The translations under genes and the position numbers were made by a program. Below are positions 1 to 9,803 of a stretch of DNA of 64,000 bases, one piece after another. The stretch is from Gerris lacustris (lineage: Eukaryota > Arthropoda > Insecta > Hemiptera > Gerridae): positions 63,037,442-63,101,441 of the forward strand of contig OX578285.1 of the NCBI GenBank assembly GCA_951217055.1, read 5' to 3'. Positions within the stretch are counted from its first letter, which is position 1. Each line of letters opens with the position of its first letter. The notes beneath the pieces are model-generated. The model saw only the letters and a program-made list of their open reading frames with translations. It had not been told where the DNA came from and made no database searches.

Positions 1-732
1 ATCAATAAAATTTATTATTAATCATTTTTATAAAAATAAAATCTATGTTTGTCTTTTGAAGAGGTTAAACAAGTTTTATAAGAATATAATTATTATTATA
101 TTTTATTAAAAAAAAAAAAAAAAAAAATGAGAAACAATATTTTCCTTTTTATCATATTTAAATAAAAATATTATTTAAATAAAAAAATATTTTCTTATTT
201 AGTATAAGAAAAATATTTTCTTATTTAGTATAAGAAAAATATTATTCAAATTAATACTAAGTATCCAAAGAATATAATTAACATTATATTTCATTAAAAA
301 TAAATTGAGAAAAAATGTTCCTTTTTATCATATTATATAAATAAAAAACATTATTATTTTATTTATAATAAGAAAAATATTATTTTAATTAAAACTAAGT
401 AATAAAAAATATAATTATTACTATTAAATATTATTATTAAAAATAAACTGAGAAAAAATATTTTTCCTTTATATTATACTTAAACAAAAAATATTATTAT
501 TTCATTTAAATAAAAATTTGTTTTCTTGTAAGAAAAATATTATTTTAATTAAAAACCAAGTGACTTAGATAATATTAATTATCACTATACTTAATTAAAA
601 ACAAATCTAAAAAAAATATATATATTCTTCTTTATTATAAAAATTATATAGACTAAAAACTAAATTGATTAGATAATATAATTAATATTACATTTTACTA
701 AAAATAAAATAGACATTAAATAAATACATTAC
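1..732. repeat. AT-rich leader with decayed tandem repeats
   Basis: This stretch is almost pure A/T and holds no gene. It shows a degenerate repeating pattern in which a block like AATATAATTA..TTAAAAATAAA is followed by GAGAAAAAATATT, then AAGAAAAATATTATT and AACTAAGT. Block starts lie near 81, 268, 407, 577 and 675. There is also an exact short direct repeat (ATTTTCTTATTTAGTATAAG) near 190-240. It sits directly upstream of the gag start at 733, so it is probably the leader of the errantivirus copy. I cannot recognise an LTR border or a primer-binding site in it. Confidence 0.5.
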
Positions 733-1533
733 ATGTCAATTGATAATTTAACAAACTTATTTGACAATATATCCATAGATTGTACAGATTTAGAATTATC
801 AGTAACAAGTAGTAGAATAATACCAACTATGACTACCACGGTTGATTACAGTTTATTAAAATTATATATCGAAACAATTCCGCATTATGACGGTAATCCA
901 CACACATTATCATTGTTTTTGAATAATGTAGGAAATTTAATGACACAATTTAATGGTAACGAGGCGTTACAAGCTTTCTTAATTAGAGCGGTTATTAGCA
1001 AGCTTACAGGTAGAGCACTTTTACTTATCGGATCTCGTATCGAGCTTAATTCCTGGGCAGAAATTAAAAAAGCTTTAACCGAATGCTTCGGTGATCAACG
1101 CGACATAGACTGTTTAGTGCAAGATCTAATTATACTAAGACCCAGTAAAAAGGACACTCCGTACCAATTCGGGATGCATTGTCAAGACGCGAGATGTTTA
1201 ATCATTTCAAAGCTTAACACCTTAGATATCGATCCGGCGGAGAAACTCGTAAGAATTAAGAACTGTAATGACTTAGCATTGACCACATTTATCAGGGGTT
1301 TGCCAAGTTCCCTTCAAACAATTATTAGATTGAGAAACCCTGATAGTTTAGAAAAGGCAATGGGCCATATAGTCGAGGAAGAGAATTTCTTATATGCAAC
1401 TAGACAAATGAACCAATTAAATATTTCAAGCAATACTCCTCAGCAAAAGTTTGTCCCAAATGGTTGTTACCAAAAATTAATAATTAACATTGCGTTAAAG
1501 GTTTCGTCGTCAACCTTCGCCAATGGTTTATAG
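733..1533 (+). pseudogene. gag: Errantivirus Gag, N-terminal part
   Basis: The 266-codon reading frame begins at the ATG at 733 after the AT-rich leader. It resembles the capsid region of gypsy/17.6-type Gag: the segment around residues 45-65 (ETIPHYDGNPHTLSLFLNN) and residues 110-140 (ITLE-like 'EIKKALTECFGDQRD') match the usual retrotransposon capsid pattern of a folded helical domain without a zinc knuckle. The recognisable similarity ends near residue 245, where the frame runs into foreign sequence and stops at 1533. Gag continues after the insertion, at about 2490. A structural protein would be expected to assemble particles in the cytoplasm, but this copy is truncated. Codon content is AT-rich, like the surroundings. 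Confidence 0.75.
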
Positions 1534-2480
1534 TTTTATTTTGAATTTAGCGGCAACATCGATCCTGACTGACGATCTCGTCAGATCTCGGCGAATCTCG
1601 CGGTCGAGGACGAGAGTCGGACTACGGAGTTTTTTTGGAGAGAACTGATTAGCTTTTTCCCTAAGTTTGGGATTTTATGTTGAAACACCTCTTTAGAGGA
1701 TTTAGTTAAGTGAACCTCTGTCTGTATAGGTTTTGCCTGTGAGTTTCTTCAGTGAAGTTGTTCAGTTAACATAGTAAATCTTTTCTTTTTTTATTATCTT
1801 CATTGGACTCTTTAAGCGTCTAATTTTCGAGAGAGAGAAGACATCCTTCCGTGTCACCCTGCCCTGAATTTCACCATCTAATTTCAACCACCTTCCGACC
1901 ACCACCACCAAGCTTCTATTAAGACAAACACAGATAAGACTCGTATTAGATATAGTTATTTTATAATTTATTTTTACCAAAGACCAGCCACCTTGGGTTT
2001 AGAGGTTACACCCAATTGTGCGTTTATTTCCTATTTTTTTTATAATTTACAGCAGTTACCTATATTTCTAATTCCTTTGTTAGTTTATACCAGAAAGGTA
2101 TTAACAATTTATTTTCAAGTGAGATAGGGGAGGCCTCCAATTTAATTTTATAGTAGATAGGTATTATATAAGTTTATGACCTCTAAGTACGTTTATCAAC
2201 AGTTTATATTTTATTATATTATTTATTATTTGAGGGTTCATACATTTAATTATATTCAACTAAGTAGTATATTGTGTTTTCTTTTATTACATGTGTTTAG
2301 GCTTCATCCTTCTCCTTGCCAAGAGGCTCAGGGTTTGGTCATTCCCTGACCCTATGTTTCATAATTATTAAATAATTATTTTAATTATTATTTTACCATA
2401 AAAAAATGACCTGGCGCCTTAAAAACAAAATCTAACACCCACCCCACACCGCCTGAGTGTCGAAGGAACAGTCATATGGT
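1534..2480. mobile_element. Unidentified ~0.9 kb insertion splitting gag (possibly a solo LTR)
   Basis: The two halves of the gag frame are separated by about 0.9 kb with no long ORF. The insert starts with a GC-richer, CG-dinucleotide-rich block (about 1555-1625, with repeated TCTCG/CTCGTC motifs) and then becomes AT-rich. Near its right end, at 2411-2417, is TGGCGCC, which is the first seven bases of a common retroviral primer-binding site. That would fit an LTR followed by a short leader, but I cannot find matching terminal sequences or a target-site duplication, so the class and the exact borders are open. Confidence 0.35.
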
Positions 2481-2489
2481 CATACAAAT

Positions 2490-2930
2490 AGCTGACAAGC
2501 ACAGTCTTATCCCGTTGTCCGAAATAGAGGGGAGAATAAAACAAACACGGCTCCGATTCAGAATTATTCGAAAACTCCATCTCAAAACCCAAAATTGGGA
2601 TACCAAGCAAATCGTAACTATCCGCCTCAAAATGGGTTTTCCCAAAACCCTCAAGACCAGAACACACAACGGCCAATAAGTCAGCAACAAAATAAAAATT
2701 TCAATCAAGCCCCATATTCCCGGCAATTCAATCAAAATAATTCTAATAATTACACCCCAACACCTATGAGTATCTCTACTCGAAATACTAATTATAATGC
2801 AATCGAAGCCGACGACTTCGGTATTCCTGAAAATGAGGAAATTAATTTGTGTCCAGATCCAAATGATACCAAAAATGAACAAGAGAATAATGATAATGAA
2901 ATTTCAGAAAGCGATCATTTTTTAGGGTAA
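2490..2930 (+). pseudogene. gag: Errantivirus Gag, C-terminal tail
   Basis: The frame ending with the TAA at 2928-2930 encodes a low-complexity tail rich in N, Q and P (for example NFNQAPYSRQFNQNN), then an acidic end (EENEINLCP-like, then DNEISESDHFLG). This is typical of the errantivirus Gag C terminus, which lacks CCHC knuckles. The open frame extends upstream to about 2490 without a methionine, as expected for the downstream half of an interrupted ORF. It overlaps the protease frame at a retroviral-type slippery site. Confidence 0.65.
2918..2924 (+). promoter_or_regulatory. Candidate -1 ribosomal frameshift heptamer T TTT TTA at the gag/pol junction
   Basis: The bases at 2918-2924 read T TTT TTA in phase with gag (codons TTT 2919-2921, TTA 2922-2924), four bases before the gag stop at 2928. 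Slipping back by one base moves translation into the frame that stays open from 2924 to 3445 and carries the aspartic protease motif. This heptamer matches the X XXY YYZ rule known from retroviruses. I did not identify a convincing downstream pseudoknot. Confidence 0.6.
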
Positions 2931-3445
2931 AAAGCCTCGGAAATAATTTTCAAATTTTAAACGTATCAAATAAATTTAGTGTTTTACCATATGTAATCTT
3001 ACCTAAATATAATTTAAAAATTCTTATTGATAGTGGTAGCAGTAAATCATTTGTCAGACCTAATGTAGCCCATAAATATTTTAAAGATTTAATTACAGAC
3101 GACCCGTATCAAATAACTACCGCTCATGGAAACTCCATAGAAAAATATAGTGCTCAAATTGACTGTGAGGACTTGTTTAAAATAAAAAACCTGAAACTTA
3201 AGTTTCATCTATTTAATTTCCACGATAATTACGATGTGTTGTTAGGTTTAGATAACTTGAAATTACTTCAAGCTAAAGTAGATTTTATTAATAATAAACT
3301 CATAACGCCTTGCACTGAAATTAAAATATATTTTAGAGATTCTGATATTCCTTCCCAAAAAATAAAAATAAAATTAAATATTTTTAGGCTCATAATAAAT
3401 CTCTTTATATTATTCCTCCCAAGTCCCAAAAACTTGCAAAAGTAA
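2924..3445 (+). pseudogene. pol: Errantivirus aspartic protease (start of pol)
   Basis: The -1 frame relative to gag is open from 2924 to the TAA at 3443-3445. It carries the retroviral protease signature ILIDSGSSKSF (the catalytic aspartate is encoded near 3027-3035). About 80 residues further on, at 3232-3250, is the second conserved region DVLLGLDNLKLL. As a domain it looks complete. A one-base shift near 3380-3390 moves the continuing pol sequence into another frame, so the stop at 3445 is a decay product. The enzyme would release Gag and Pol products. Confidence 0.7.
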
Positions 3446-4095
3446 AAATAAACAATATTCAAAACGGAAAAGCCGTAGTACCATGCACAAAAATCAATAA
3501 CTTAGAAATTCCCAGATGTGTTGTAAATGGTAGTAATTATGAAGCATATTGTACAATTATTAACCCAACCGAAAATGCAATCGAATTTTGTCAAGTAAAA
3601 CCAATATTCGCTAAACAATACGTCAAATTGAATGTCCCTACTTATAGTTTGAACAATCATCATTGTAAAAAAGTCAAGGTTAACGAATTAAAATTAACAA
3701 AAGATTATTTGAATAAAGAAAAAGAAATTGCTGTACAAGAGTGGATTCAAAAACATTCTGATATTATATTCCACGGTAATGATAAACCTTCAACATTTCC
3801 AAATTCAGTGAAAAATAATATTATGACTGTGGCAACCTATAGCCATCCTGACGTTCATAAAACAGAGGTAGAAAGACAAATTCCCAATATGTCGAAACAA
3901 AAAATAAATATGACACCAGAAATTCAATGTGAAGATAATCCGATAAATGTTCCATGTAAAGTAGCAGACGGTGAGATAGTCAATTCGCTGACAAAGCTGA
4001 CTCCATCAGACATTGTCCCCGCACATTCTCATGTAGAAGTAACATCATCTCTAGGTCAAGACATAAATAAACAGCTGTGTACAGATTACTTATAG
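3446..4095 (+). pseudogene. pol: Pol linker and N-terminal edge of reverse transcriptase (degenerate)
   Basis: After the frameshift the frame containing 3628-4095 is open from about 3390. It contains the spacer between protease and reverse transcriptase, followed near 3850-3900 by HKTEVERQIPNM, which resembles the start of gypsy RT (a VxxQIxxML pattern). After that the similarity is lost. None of the RT catalytic blocks (LVVDYRxLN, YxDD) is visible in any frame between 3900 and 4890, so the polymerase core is deleted or unrecognisable. Confidence 0.5.
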
Positions 4096-4893
4096 CCAAG
4101 TGTAAAGATAAAACCCTGTATACTGCTAATAGGCGTAATCGAAGTAAGACAAAGATCAAGTCCAAGAATGAAACATCTAGAGCAATGAACCCAAAAGCAA
4201 TGCTTACCAAGATCCCGCATACAACAAAACAAGAGAAAAGATATCTCTTCCAACTATTAAAAGACCGAGAAAAATGTAAATAATCATTCCTTCTTGTTTG
4301 CGATTTATTTTTAGATTAAGATTATAATATTAAATACTAGATATTTAGGAAAAACTGAAAACTACTTTAAAATTATCAATTATAAACACATTATTAAAAT
4401 AATAATATAATTACATAATTAGATATAATAATAATAATAGTTTAACTAGCTATCATTTTTAATAATATAAATTTTCATACAACTTATTTAGTGAGGTAGC
4501 CAGGCAATAATTAATTAAGGATATCGGTAGTATATTACTTATGAATTTAAATCTAAGTGTGCTTAAAATAATACCTCATGGAATCTTATACATTGTTCAA
4601 GATATAGATAATTCAGAAACCTCAAAATCAGTTAATAAATAGTCCATACAAATTGTGAAGAAAATACCATAGTATTTATTCCTATTATAGCCTACTGTCT
4701 TTTACATCAAGGTTTTAATCAAATAGGTTTTAAACACAGTGCCGCCCAAACTAAAGTCATCCAACTATTCAACAACAAACAAACATTGATTGTTCAGTAA
4801 TCAAGAAAGATTTAATCAAATTTATTAAAGCTTGTCTATAGTCCCCACAGTTAAATATAACATTTACTTTGAAACTAATTTTTATGAAACCTT
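4096..4893 (+). pseudogene. Badly decayed pol segment
   Basis: About 800 bp lie between the RT start and the integrase zinc finger. Frames are short (longest about 68 codons, at 4077-4283) and full of stops. Its position says it should hold RT and RNase H, but I recognise neither the YxDD box nor RNase H motifs. The stretch near 4735-4860 may be the connection upstream of the integrase. The AT bias is strong. Confidence 0.35.
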
Positions 4894-5135
4894 TTGTGCC
4901 GCCTTTATATGAAATACTTTAAGGAATCAGAAATTAACTTTGTTTGTACTAAAAAATTTGTTTTTAAAGATAAAACTTCGGAAATAATAAATAATTATCA
5001 TGTCGGAAAATCCAACCATAGAGATATCGAGGAAACCTTAAACAAAATTAAAAACCTTATACTACTGGCCAAATCAAAAAGAATCTATTCAGAAATTCAT
5101 TAATAATTGTGAAATTTGCCAAGTCACCAAATATG
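4894..5135 (+). pseudogene. pol: Errantivirus integrase, HHCC zinc-binding domain
   Basis: A short open frame shows the spacing of the integrase zinc finger: H in NNYHVGKSNHRDIEET (two histidines about 5 residues apart), about 30 residues, then CEICQ (CxxC) encoded at about 5112-5125. A stop at 5101-5103 and a frameshift break it just before the two cysteines. In intact elements this domain precedes the catalytic DDE core and helps bind the ends of the viral DNA. Confidence 0.55.
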
Positions 5136-5906
5136 ATAAAAGATCGTTAAAATTAGAATTTAATATCACCTTACGGCACTTAGACCGTTAGAAATACTTC
5201 ATATTGATAACATAAATTTGGAAAGCCACAAATTGTTTAAAAAATTATTGACACTTTTTCAAAATATGTGCAAACTTAAATATCAGACTCAGAACAAAGT
5301 AAACTACGCCTTAGTAGCGTACAATAACTCTATACATTCAGTAACTAAACTAACTCCGGTAAATATTCTGAACGGGCATTTAGATCCGGAATCCCCCTTC
5401 AATATGACCTAAGAACAGCAGCTTTTAAATGACTACATAGAGAGTCACAGAGAAAAAATTAAACTCTTATACAATAACATTAACGAACAAAGTATTAATA
5501 ATTATAAGGCTAAAGTAATTGGAAATGCAAACAAAGATAGAGAACCCCATCCAAATATACCCGAGAAAGTATAATATGTTAAAATCAAGCAGAAATAGAG
5601 CAAAACTAAACCTAAATATTAACAGGAAATCTCAAAGTCTGTTAACAAAAAGCTAAAAACAGCTTAAATAGAACCTAGACACTATAACACCAGGAAAAAA
5701 TTAATTTAAGCAATATAAAAGACCTAGAGTTAAAATTAAAGATAATGTTGTTCTGGATCGCAGCACAAAATAAAAGACGTCACCAATAACTTGGGTGTAG
5801 GTGTAGGTGTAGGTACTCGCAATCAAATTGGGCCCTGCTAAACTTCAAACTTCCTACCATACATTTATCCATTATTATAATTTAAGGCCACTTTATGAAG
5901 AATATA
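5136..5906 (+). pseudogene. pol: Errantivirus integrase core remnant and pol 3' end
   Basis: Only the edges of the core remain. 5218-5412 carries the end of the core (ALVAYNNSIHSVTKLTP, a well-known gypsy integrase signature), joined to the upstream finger by a deletion that removes the two catalytic aspartates. Beyond 5412 the C-terminal part is broken by many stops. The last stretch near 5850-5906 (FIHYYNLRPLYEE in one frame) looks like the end of pol. A tiny tandem GTGTAG repeat sits at about 5796-5813. The element is then cut by the DNA transposon at 5907. Confidence 0.5.
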
Positions 5907-5932
5907 CTGCCGTGCAAAGATAAAAGGCAGTC
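5907..5932 (+). repeat. Left terminal inverted repeat of the 2.0 kb transposon
   Basis: This end pairs with 7885-7910 over 26 bp with a single mismatch (G at 5912). It includes GCAAAGATAAAAGGCAGTC. Confidence 0.75.
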
Positions 5933-6802
5933 AATATGGCAATATGGATGATTTGACATTTCGAGAAAAAAGCATCTAAAGTTTTTCAGCTGCAGCACAC
6001 TTCTATGATCAATTTTTCTGAAATAATTTGTTTGGTTGCTTGAATGAGTATATTAGAATTTGTAATAATAAAAAATTATGCAATTTTACTGTCTAGTACA
6101 TTATTTATGAAGGCAACTGCTTTTTGTTGTTGTATTGGTTCATTTTTTATATTCCAATTTTGGCAGTTAGTCATAATGACTGCCTTTTACCATTGTATTA
6201 ACCCGTGGCTGCTTTTTTATCTTGGAGGAGTAAAAGTTGGTTTAGCAGCCAGACCATAATAACTGCTTATTTAAGTTGTATAACTATATGGCTGCTTTTT
6301 TTCTATTTGCAGCAACAGTTTCAACAGTAATTGCTGCTTATTTTTCTTAGTGTGTTTGCTTATGTTTTCTTCATCCAAAATTTGTCTGTATATAGTTCAT
6401 AGCTACAATCAAGTTGTGGGTGTTACTGGATGAAGTCATGATGCATAGATGTAATAGTTATATCATTGGGTATATATCAAATATTACATGGCACATGTTC
6501 GCGCCTGTAATGTGAAATGGTGGGCTGAAAAGTTTCAATGTGGTTCTTGAATATTGTTCTGTCAAATATGTTATGCGGCGAATGTTTACCTCGCTTGTCA
6601 GCAGGGGGGCCCAGATCAGTATAACTTGTACTATTCAATACATTAAAAAATACAATAGTTTTTGGGGTGATATCCTAGAGTTGTTACAAAGAACGTTTTG
6701 CATACTTCAATTGAACCTCCTGCATTGTTTGTAAACTTGTATACGTAATATTTTTTTAAATGTATTTTGTATCTCAAGTAATTTATTAATGTTATAAGTA
6801 TC

Positions 6803-7030
6803 TTAATTCAAAAGCGTAACATTTGAGTTTTGGTCTAATACAGGAAGTTTAAAAAACTCACCAAGTGGTTCATCAAAATTTGGTTCCTCAGAAACTACTA
6901 GCTCGTAACTAAGTACATTATCACAATTATTATTTTTATCATAAATAGGGTTTAAATTAAGCGTGACTTGTTCATTTACCTTCAAGTTGCAGCATGTATC
7001 AAATATATATTTTCTTCCAAAAGTGATCAA
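6803..7030 (-). CDS. Short ORF inside the 2.0 kb transposon, product unknown
   Basis: A 75-codon minus-strand frame with mixed composition, including an acidic run (SEEPNFDEPLGEF) and a CC pair near residue 12. Weakly coding-looking sequence continues upstream on the same strand to about 7310 with interruptions. It is the only hint of coding capacity in the element and could be a transposase fragment. No catalytic motif can be recognised, so I give no function. Confidence 0.2.
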   Translation of the reverse strand: MITFGRKYIFDTCCNLKVNEQVTLNLNPIYDKNNNCDNVLSYELVVSEEPNFDEPLGEFFKLPVLDQNSNVTLLN

Positions 7031-7884
7031 ATCTTGTAAACATATTCAATCACTGTATTATTCACTGTATTCGGTCACTGTATATTAGTTGTTTTCCAAA
7101 GTTGTATCAGGATTATTAGACAAATTTTGAACATATTTATCAGGAAAAAAACGACACCATTATCATGGAGTGGCAAAGTACTTATTTCTGTTAAAAGTGT
7201 TTCACATTCATTTACAATCTGTTGATCAGTAAATACTTAAAGTTGTGTTTTATTTTTTTGCATGTTTTTTAAACATTTACTAACAAGTAACTTTCCTCTT
7301 GACAGCATGACGTATAATAAGATTTCAATCACTGCACAGCAACAACAACAATTTATTGTTATGTTAAATAATTAGGAAGAGTTAAAACACATTATTAATA
7401 TAGAAATAAGTTATTGACAAGCCAAGTAAGTGAAATAAGTTTACATGACAGCCTTGTCTCTTCTCGATCGTAAACAAAACAACTGTAACTGTATGGAAAG
7501 GTTTAGAACATGTTGGATTTTATTCACATGTTGCAATGAAAAAAGGCAGTCGGTGGGCTGCCTGCTCGACCCTCTAGGATGGTAGGAACCAAAACAAGGT
7601 AAAAAGGCAGTGAGTGAGAAGGTTCCGAAGCTGAAGAAATGTTAAACACACTCTCTCCAACACTAAAATGCAGCTATGGCACCAGTACTGCCTTTTCCTG
7701 ATGTATTAGGCGTAACTGCCTTTTAATTTTGTAATAGTTGTTAAAACAATGAAAGCAGTCAGACATTTTTAGGACTAAGAGCATTTTATATATGTTTCTG
7801 GTTGCTTTTTAGTGTTGTAGATGATAGAAAATTTCAAGACGAATCCAACGATACCAAAATGTCTATATGTGAAAAAATGGGTCT

Positions 7885-7910
7885 GACTGCCTTTTATCTT
7901 TGCAGGGCAG
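7885..7910 (-). repeat. Right terminal inverted repeat of the 2.0 kb transposon
   Basis: Inverse of 5907-5932. It ends with TTTGCAGGGCAG, five bases before the left arm of the 295 bp palindrome begins. Confidence 0.75.
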
Positions 7911-7915
7911 AGTGG

Positions 7916-8210
7916 TTTAAATTGATTAACATCTATATTACTAATTTTATTGCTTATAATATTTTTTGTAAATTCTATAATCTTACAATAACTAGTTGTG
8001 TCATTATCATAAAACAGTACTATTTGACAAAATATTATTATATTGAAAATTTAAATATTTATAATAAATATTTAAATTTTCAATATAATAATATTTTGTC
8101 AAATAGTACTGTTTTATGATAATGACACAACTAGTTATTGTAAGATTATAGAATTTACAAAAAATATTATAAGCAATAAAATTAGTAATATAGATGTTAA
8201 TCAATTTAAA
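7916..8210. repeat. Perfect 295 bp palindrome derived from env sequence
   Basis: Bases 7916-8061 and 8065-8210 are reverse complements over 146 bp, without a mismatch that I can find, around a spacer of about 3 bp at 8062-8064. The right arm is native env: it reads in frame into the cleavage-site region that follows at 8211. The left arm is therefore an inverted copy of it. The two near-identical ORFs on opposite strands here (C-terminal part of 7802-8119 + and 8007-8204 -) are a by-product of the symmetry and not genes. Confidence 0.95.
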
Positions 8211-9560
8211 ACTAGATTTAGAAGAGGTGCTATAAACGGGTTAGGAAGTCTTATAAAAGCCATTACCGGTAATTTAGATGCCCAAGACGCTTTGAAGTAT
8301 GATAAAGTCATAGAACACATCAAGACTAACTAGCTAATTTTACAAACCCAACTGAATGCTCAATACTCTATCAATAGACAAATAATAAATAATTTTAATA
8401 ACACCATAAAAGACATTCAGTATAACACTATAGAAATGAGGAAAAATATTAGATGTTAAGGATGTAGTTAGTAAAAATAATCATGTTTATAATATTCTTA
8501 TTGTTAAGGACTTATTAAATCAATTGCAAATTTTATATAGTACCATTGTAAGTATTTTACAAGATGTAGAAACATCATTGACTTTTTGCAAGCTTAAAGC
8601 CTTGCATCCCAGTATCATTAAAACAAATGAATTCTTTGATGGACTTAAAGAGATTCAAAGTCACTATGGTTCAACCTTGCCGCTTGAATTAAAATATGAA
8701 AATATATTAAAATTTGAATCCCTATTAAAAGTAGATTGCAAAGTACAGTCTAGCGAGATTATATACTTTTTAACATTACCGATTAATGATGACGAAACAT
8801 ACCAATTGTATTACTTACATCCTCTTCCTACAAAAAACAAACATAGATTTGTAACGATAATTCCTGATATCAAGTACTTGTTGAAATCTGACAAAAATAA
8901 AGTAATTAAACCTCTAAATATTATGTGTACCAAAAATGAAGTCTATCAATGTACAATGTCACTGCTGTCGCATAGACATAGTAATTGCGAAGAAGAAATA
9001 ATGATAAATAAAACTGCTAAAGCTTGCACCTACTTAGGACTTACAGCAGAGAAAAGTCATGTGGACCTCATACCTGAAATCAATCAAGTATTGTTAGTAT
9101 TCCCTAACAAAGATGAGATAGTCGTTTCCACCGACTAAAGAACAGAAAGCAAGTCTCTTCAAGGTGTATTTTTTAATAAATCCAGGTAGTGACAAGATAT
9201 ATTACAGAAATAAATTACTAAACTATGTTTCTGTTAGCAAAGGGCAACCTGACATTATCAGACCCTTAAACATTGAATTAAATGAACTAACTTCACCAAA
9301 CTTCACGGTTAACCTGAAGACATTAAACATCAAGGATATAAGTATCAACCCCGTCATGTCAGCAGTTGCGGAGTTACCTCACATCACTGGTCATCATACA
9401 ATATTTTGGTCATTCTATGTTTTCCTAATTATCTTAATTGCTATCATCGTTTTCCTTGTATTCAACCAACTTAGAAAAATTACAAGTTCCATTAGCCATC
9501 AGGAAAATATCCAGGACCCAGAACCGACCACTTCCGAAGGAAGTCCGATTCTTAAGCCTT
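8065..9560 (+). pseudogene. env: Errantivirus envelope, C-terminal two thirds (broken)
   Basis: Coding similarity begins in the right arm of the palindrome. A furin-type site RFRR is followed by GAINGLGSLIKAITGNLD, the fusion-peptide-like start of the transmembrane subunit (about 8216-8275) that insect errantivirus envelopes share with baculovirus F-type proteins. Stops interrupt the frame near 8331 and 8458. A long clean piece spans 8524-9138, then a frame change leads into 9164-9604. The latter holds a single transmembrane segment (FLIILIAIIVFLVF, about 9425-9466) and a short cytoplasmic tail. The last ~15 codons run into the Harbinger fragment. The surface subunit and the signal peptide are missing, so no functional glycoprotein can be made. 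Confidence 0.75.
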
Positions 9561-9775
9561 GTTCGCACTTGGCAAGTAATTTAGTCAAGTGGCGAGTAAT
9601 TTAGTCGAGTGGCGAGTAATTTAGTCGAGTTGCGAGTAATTTAGTAATTGAGCTAGTAACTCACCAAAAATCGTTCGCAGTTGGCAAGTAATTTAGTCGA
9701 GTGGCGAGTAGATTAGAAACTGAGCTAGTAGCAACGCCAAAAATCGTTCGCACTTGCACTTTACTAAGCTGTCTA
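9555..9775 (+). repeat. Subterminal tandem repeats of the Harbinger-like element
   Basis: A 20 bp unit (GGCGAGTAATTTAGTCGAGT and variants) repeats four times from about 9569. It is followed by GAGCTAGTA...CCAAAAATCGTTCGCA. The whole block then recurs in shorter form from about 9680 to 9765. The start, near TTCGCACTTGG, is a plausible terminal sequence of the transposon, placed just inside the errantivirus env tail. Confidence 0.6.
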
Positions 9776-9803
9776 GTACATTAGTAGCTAGTGTATTTGC
9801 AAC

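Larger units (their letters stand above)
5907..7910. mobile_element. 2.0 kb TIR DNA transposon, non-autonomous, family unassigned
   Basis: The ends are inverted repeats of about 26 bp: 5907-5932 reads CTGCCgTGCAAAGATAAAAGGCAGTC and its inverse lies at 7885-7910, with one mismatch. A 10 bp subterminal motif AAAAGGCAGT / ACTGCCTTTT occurs seven times: + sense at 5922, 7541 and 7602, and inverse near 6179, 7686, 7714 and 7885. The central part has only short ORFs. It lies inside the errantivirus between pol and env. No target-site duplication is visible, because the right flank has been rearranged into a palindrome. Repeated subterminal motifs are typical of transposase-binding sites in several DNA transposon superfamilies; I cannot place this one. 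Confidence 0.7.
733..9560 (+). mobile_element. Decayed errantivirus-like (gypsy, env-bearing) endogenous retrovirus, interrupted by other elements
   Basis: Gag, aspartic protease, integrase and envelope remnants lie in the order expected for insect errantiviruses, all on the + strand. Frames are broken repeatedly. Most of reverse transcriptase and RNase H is missing or unrecognisable, the middle of the integrase core is deleted, and the 5' half of env is replaced by a DNA transposon and a palindrome. Gag is split by a ~0.9 kb insertion. No pair of LTRs is identifiable. It cannot be autonomous. The family call rests on the combination of gag type, protease, HHCC integrase finger and an RxRR-type env cleavage site followed by a fusion-peptide-like glycine-rich segment. 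Confidence 0.8.

Noticed and set aside
2472..2882. A 136-codon minus-strand ORF
   Set aside because: Antisense to the low-complexity Gag tail; its hydrophobic look comes from reading N/Q/P-rich codons backwards.
7802..8204. Two ORFs on opposite strands (105 and 65 codons) with almost the same protein
   Set aside because: They are the mirror images of one palindrome and not two genes.
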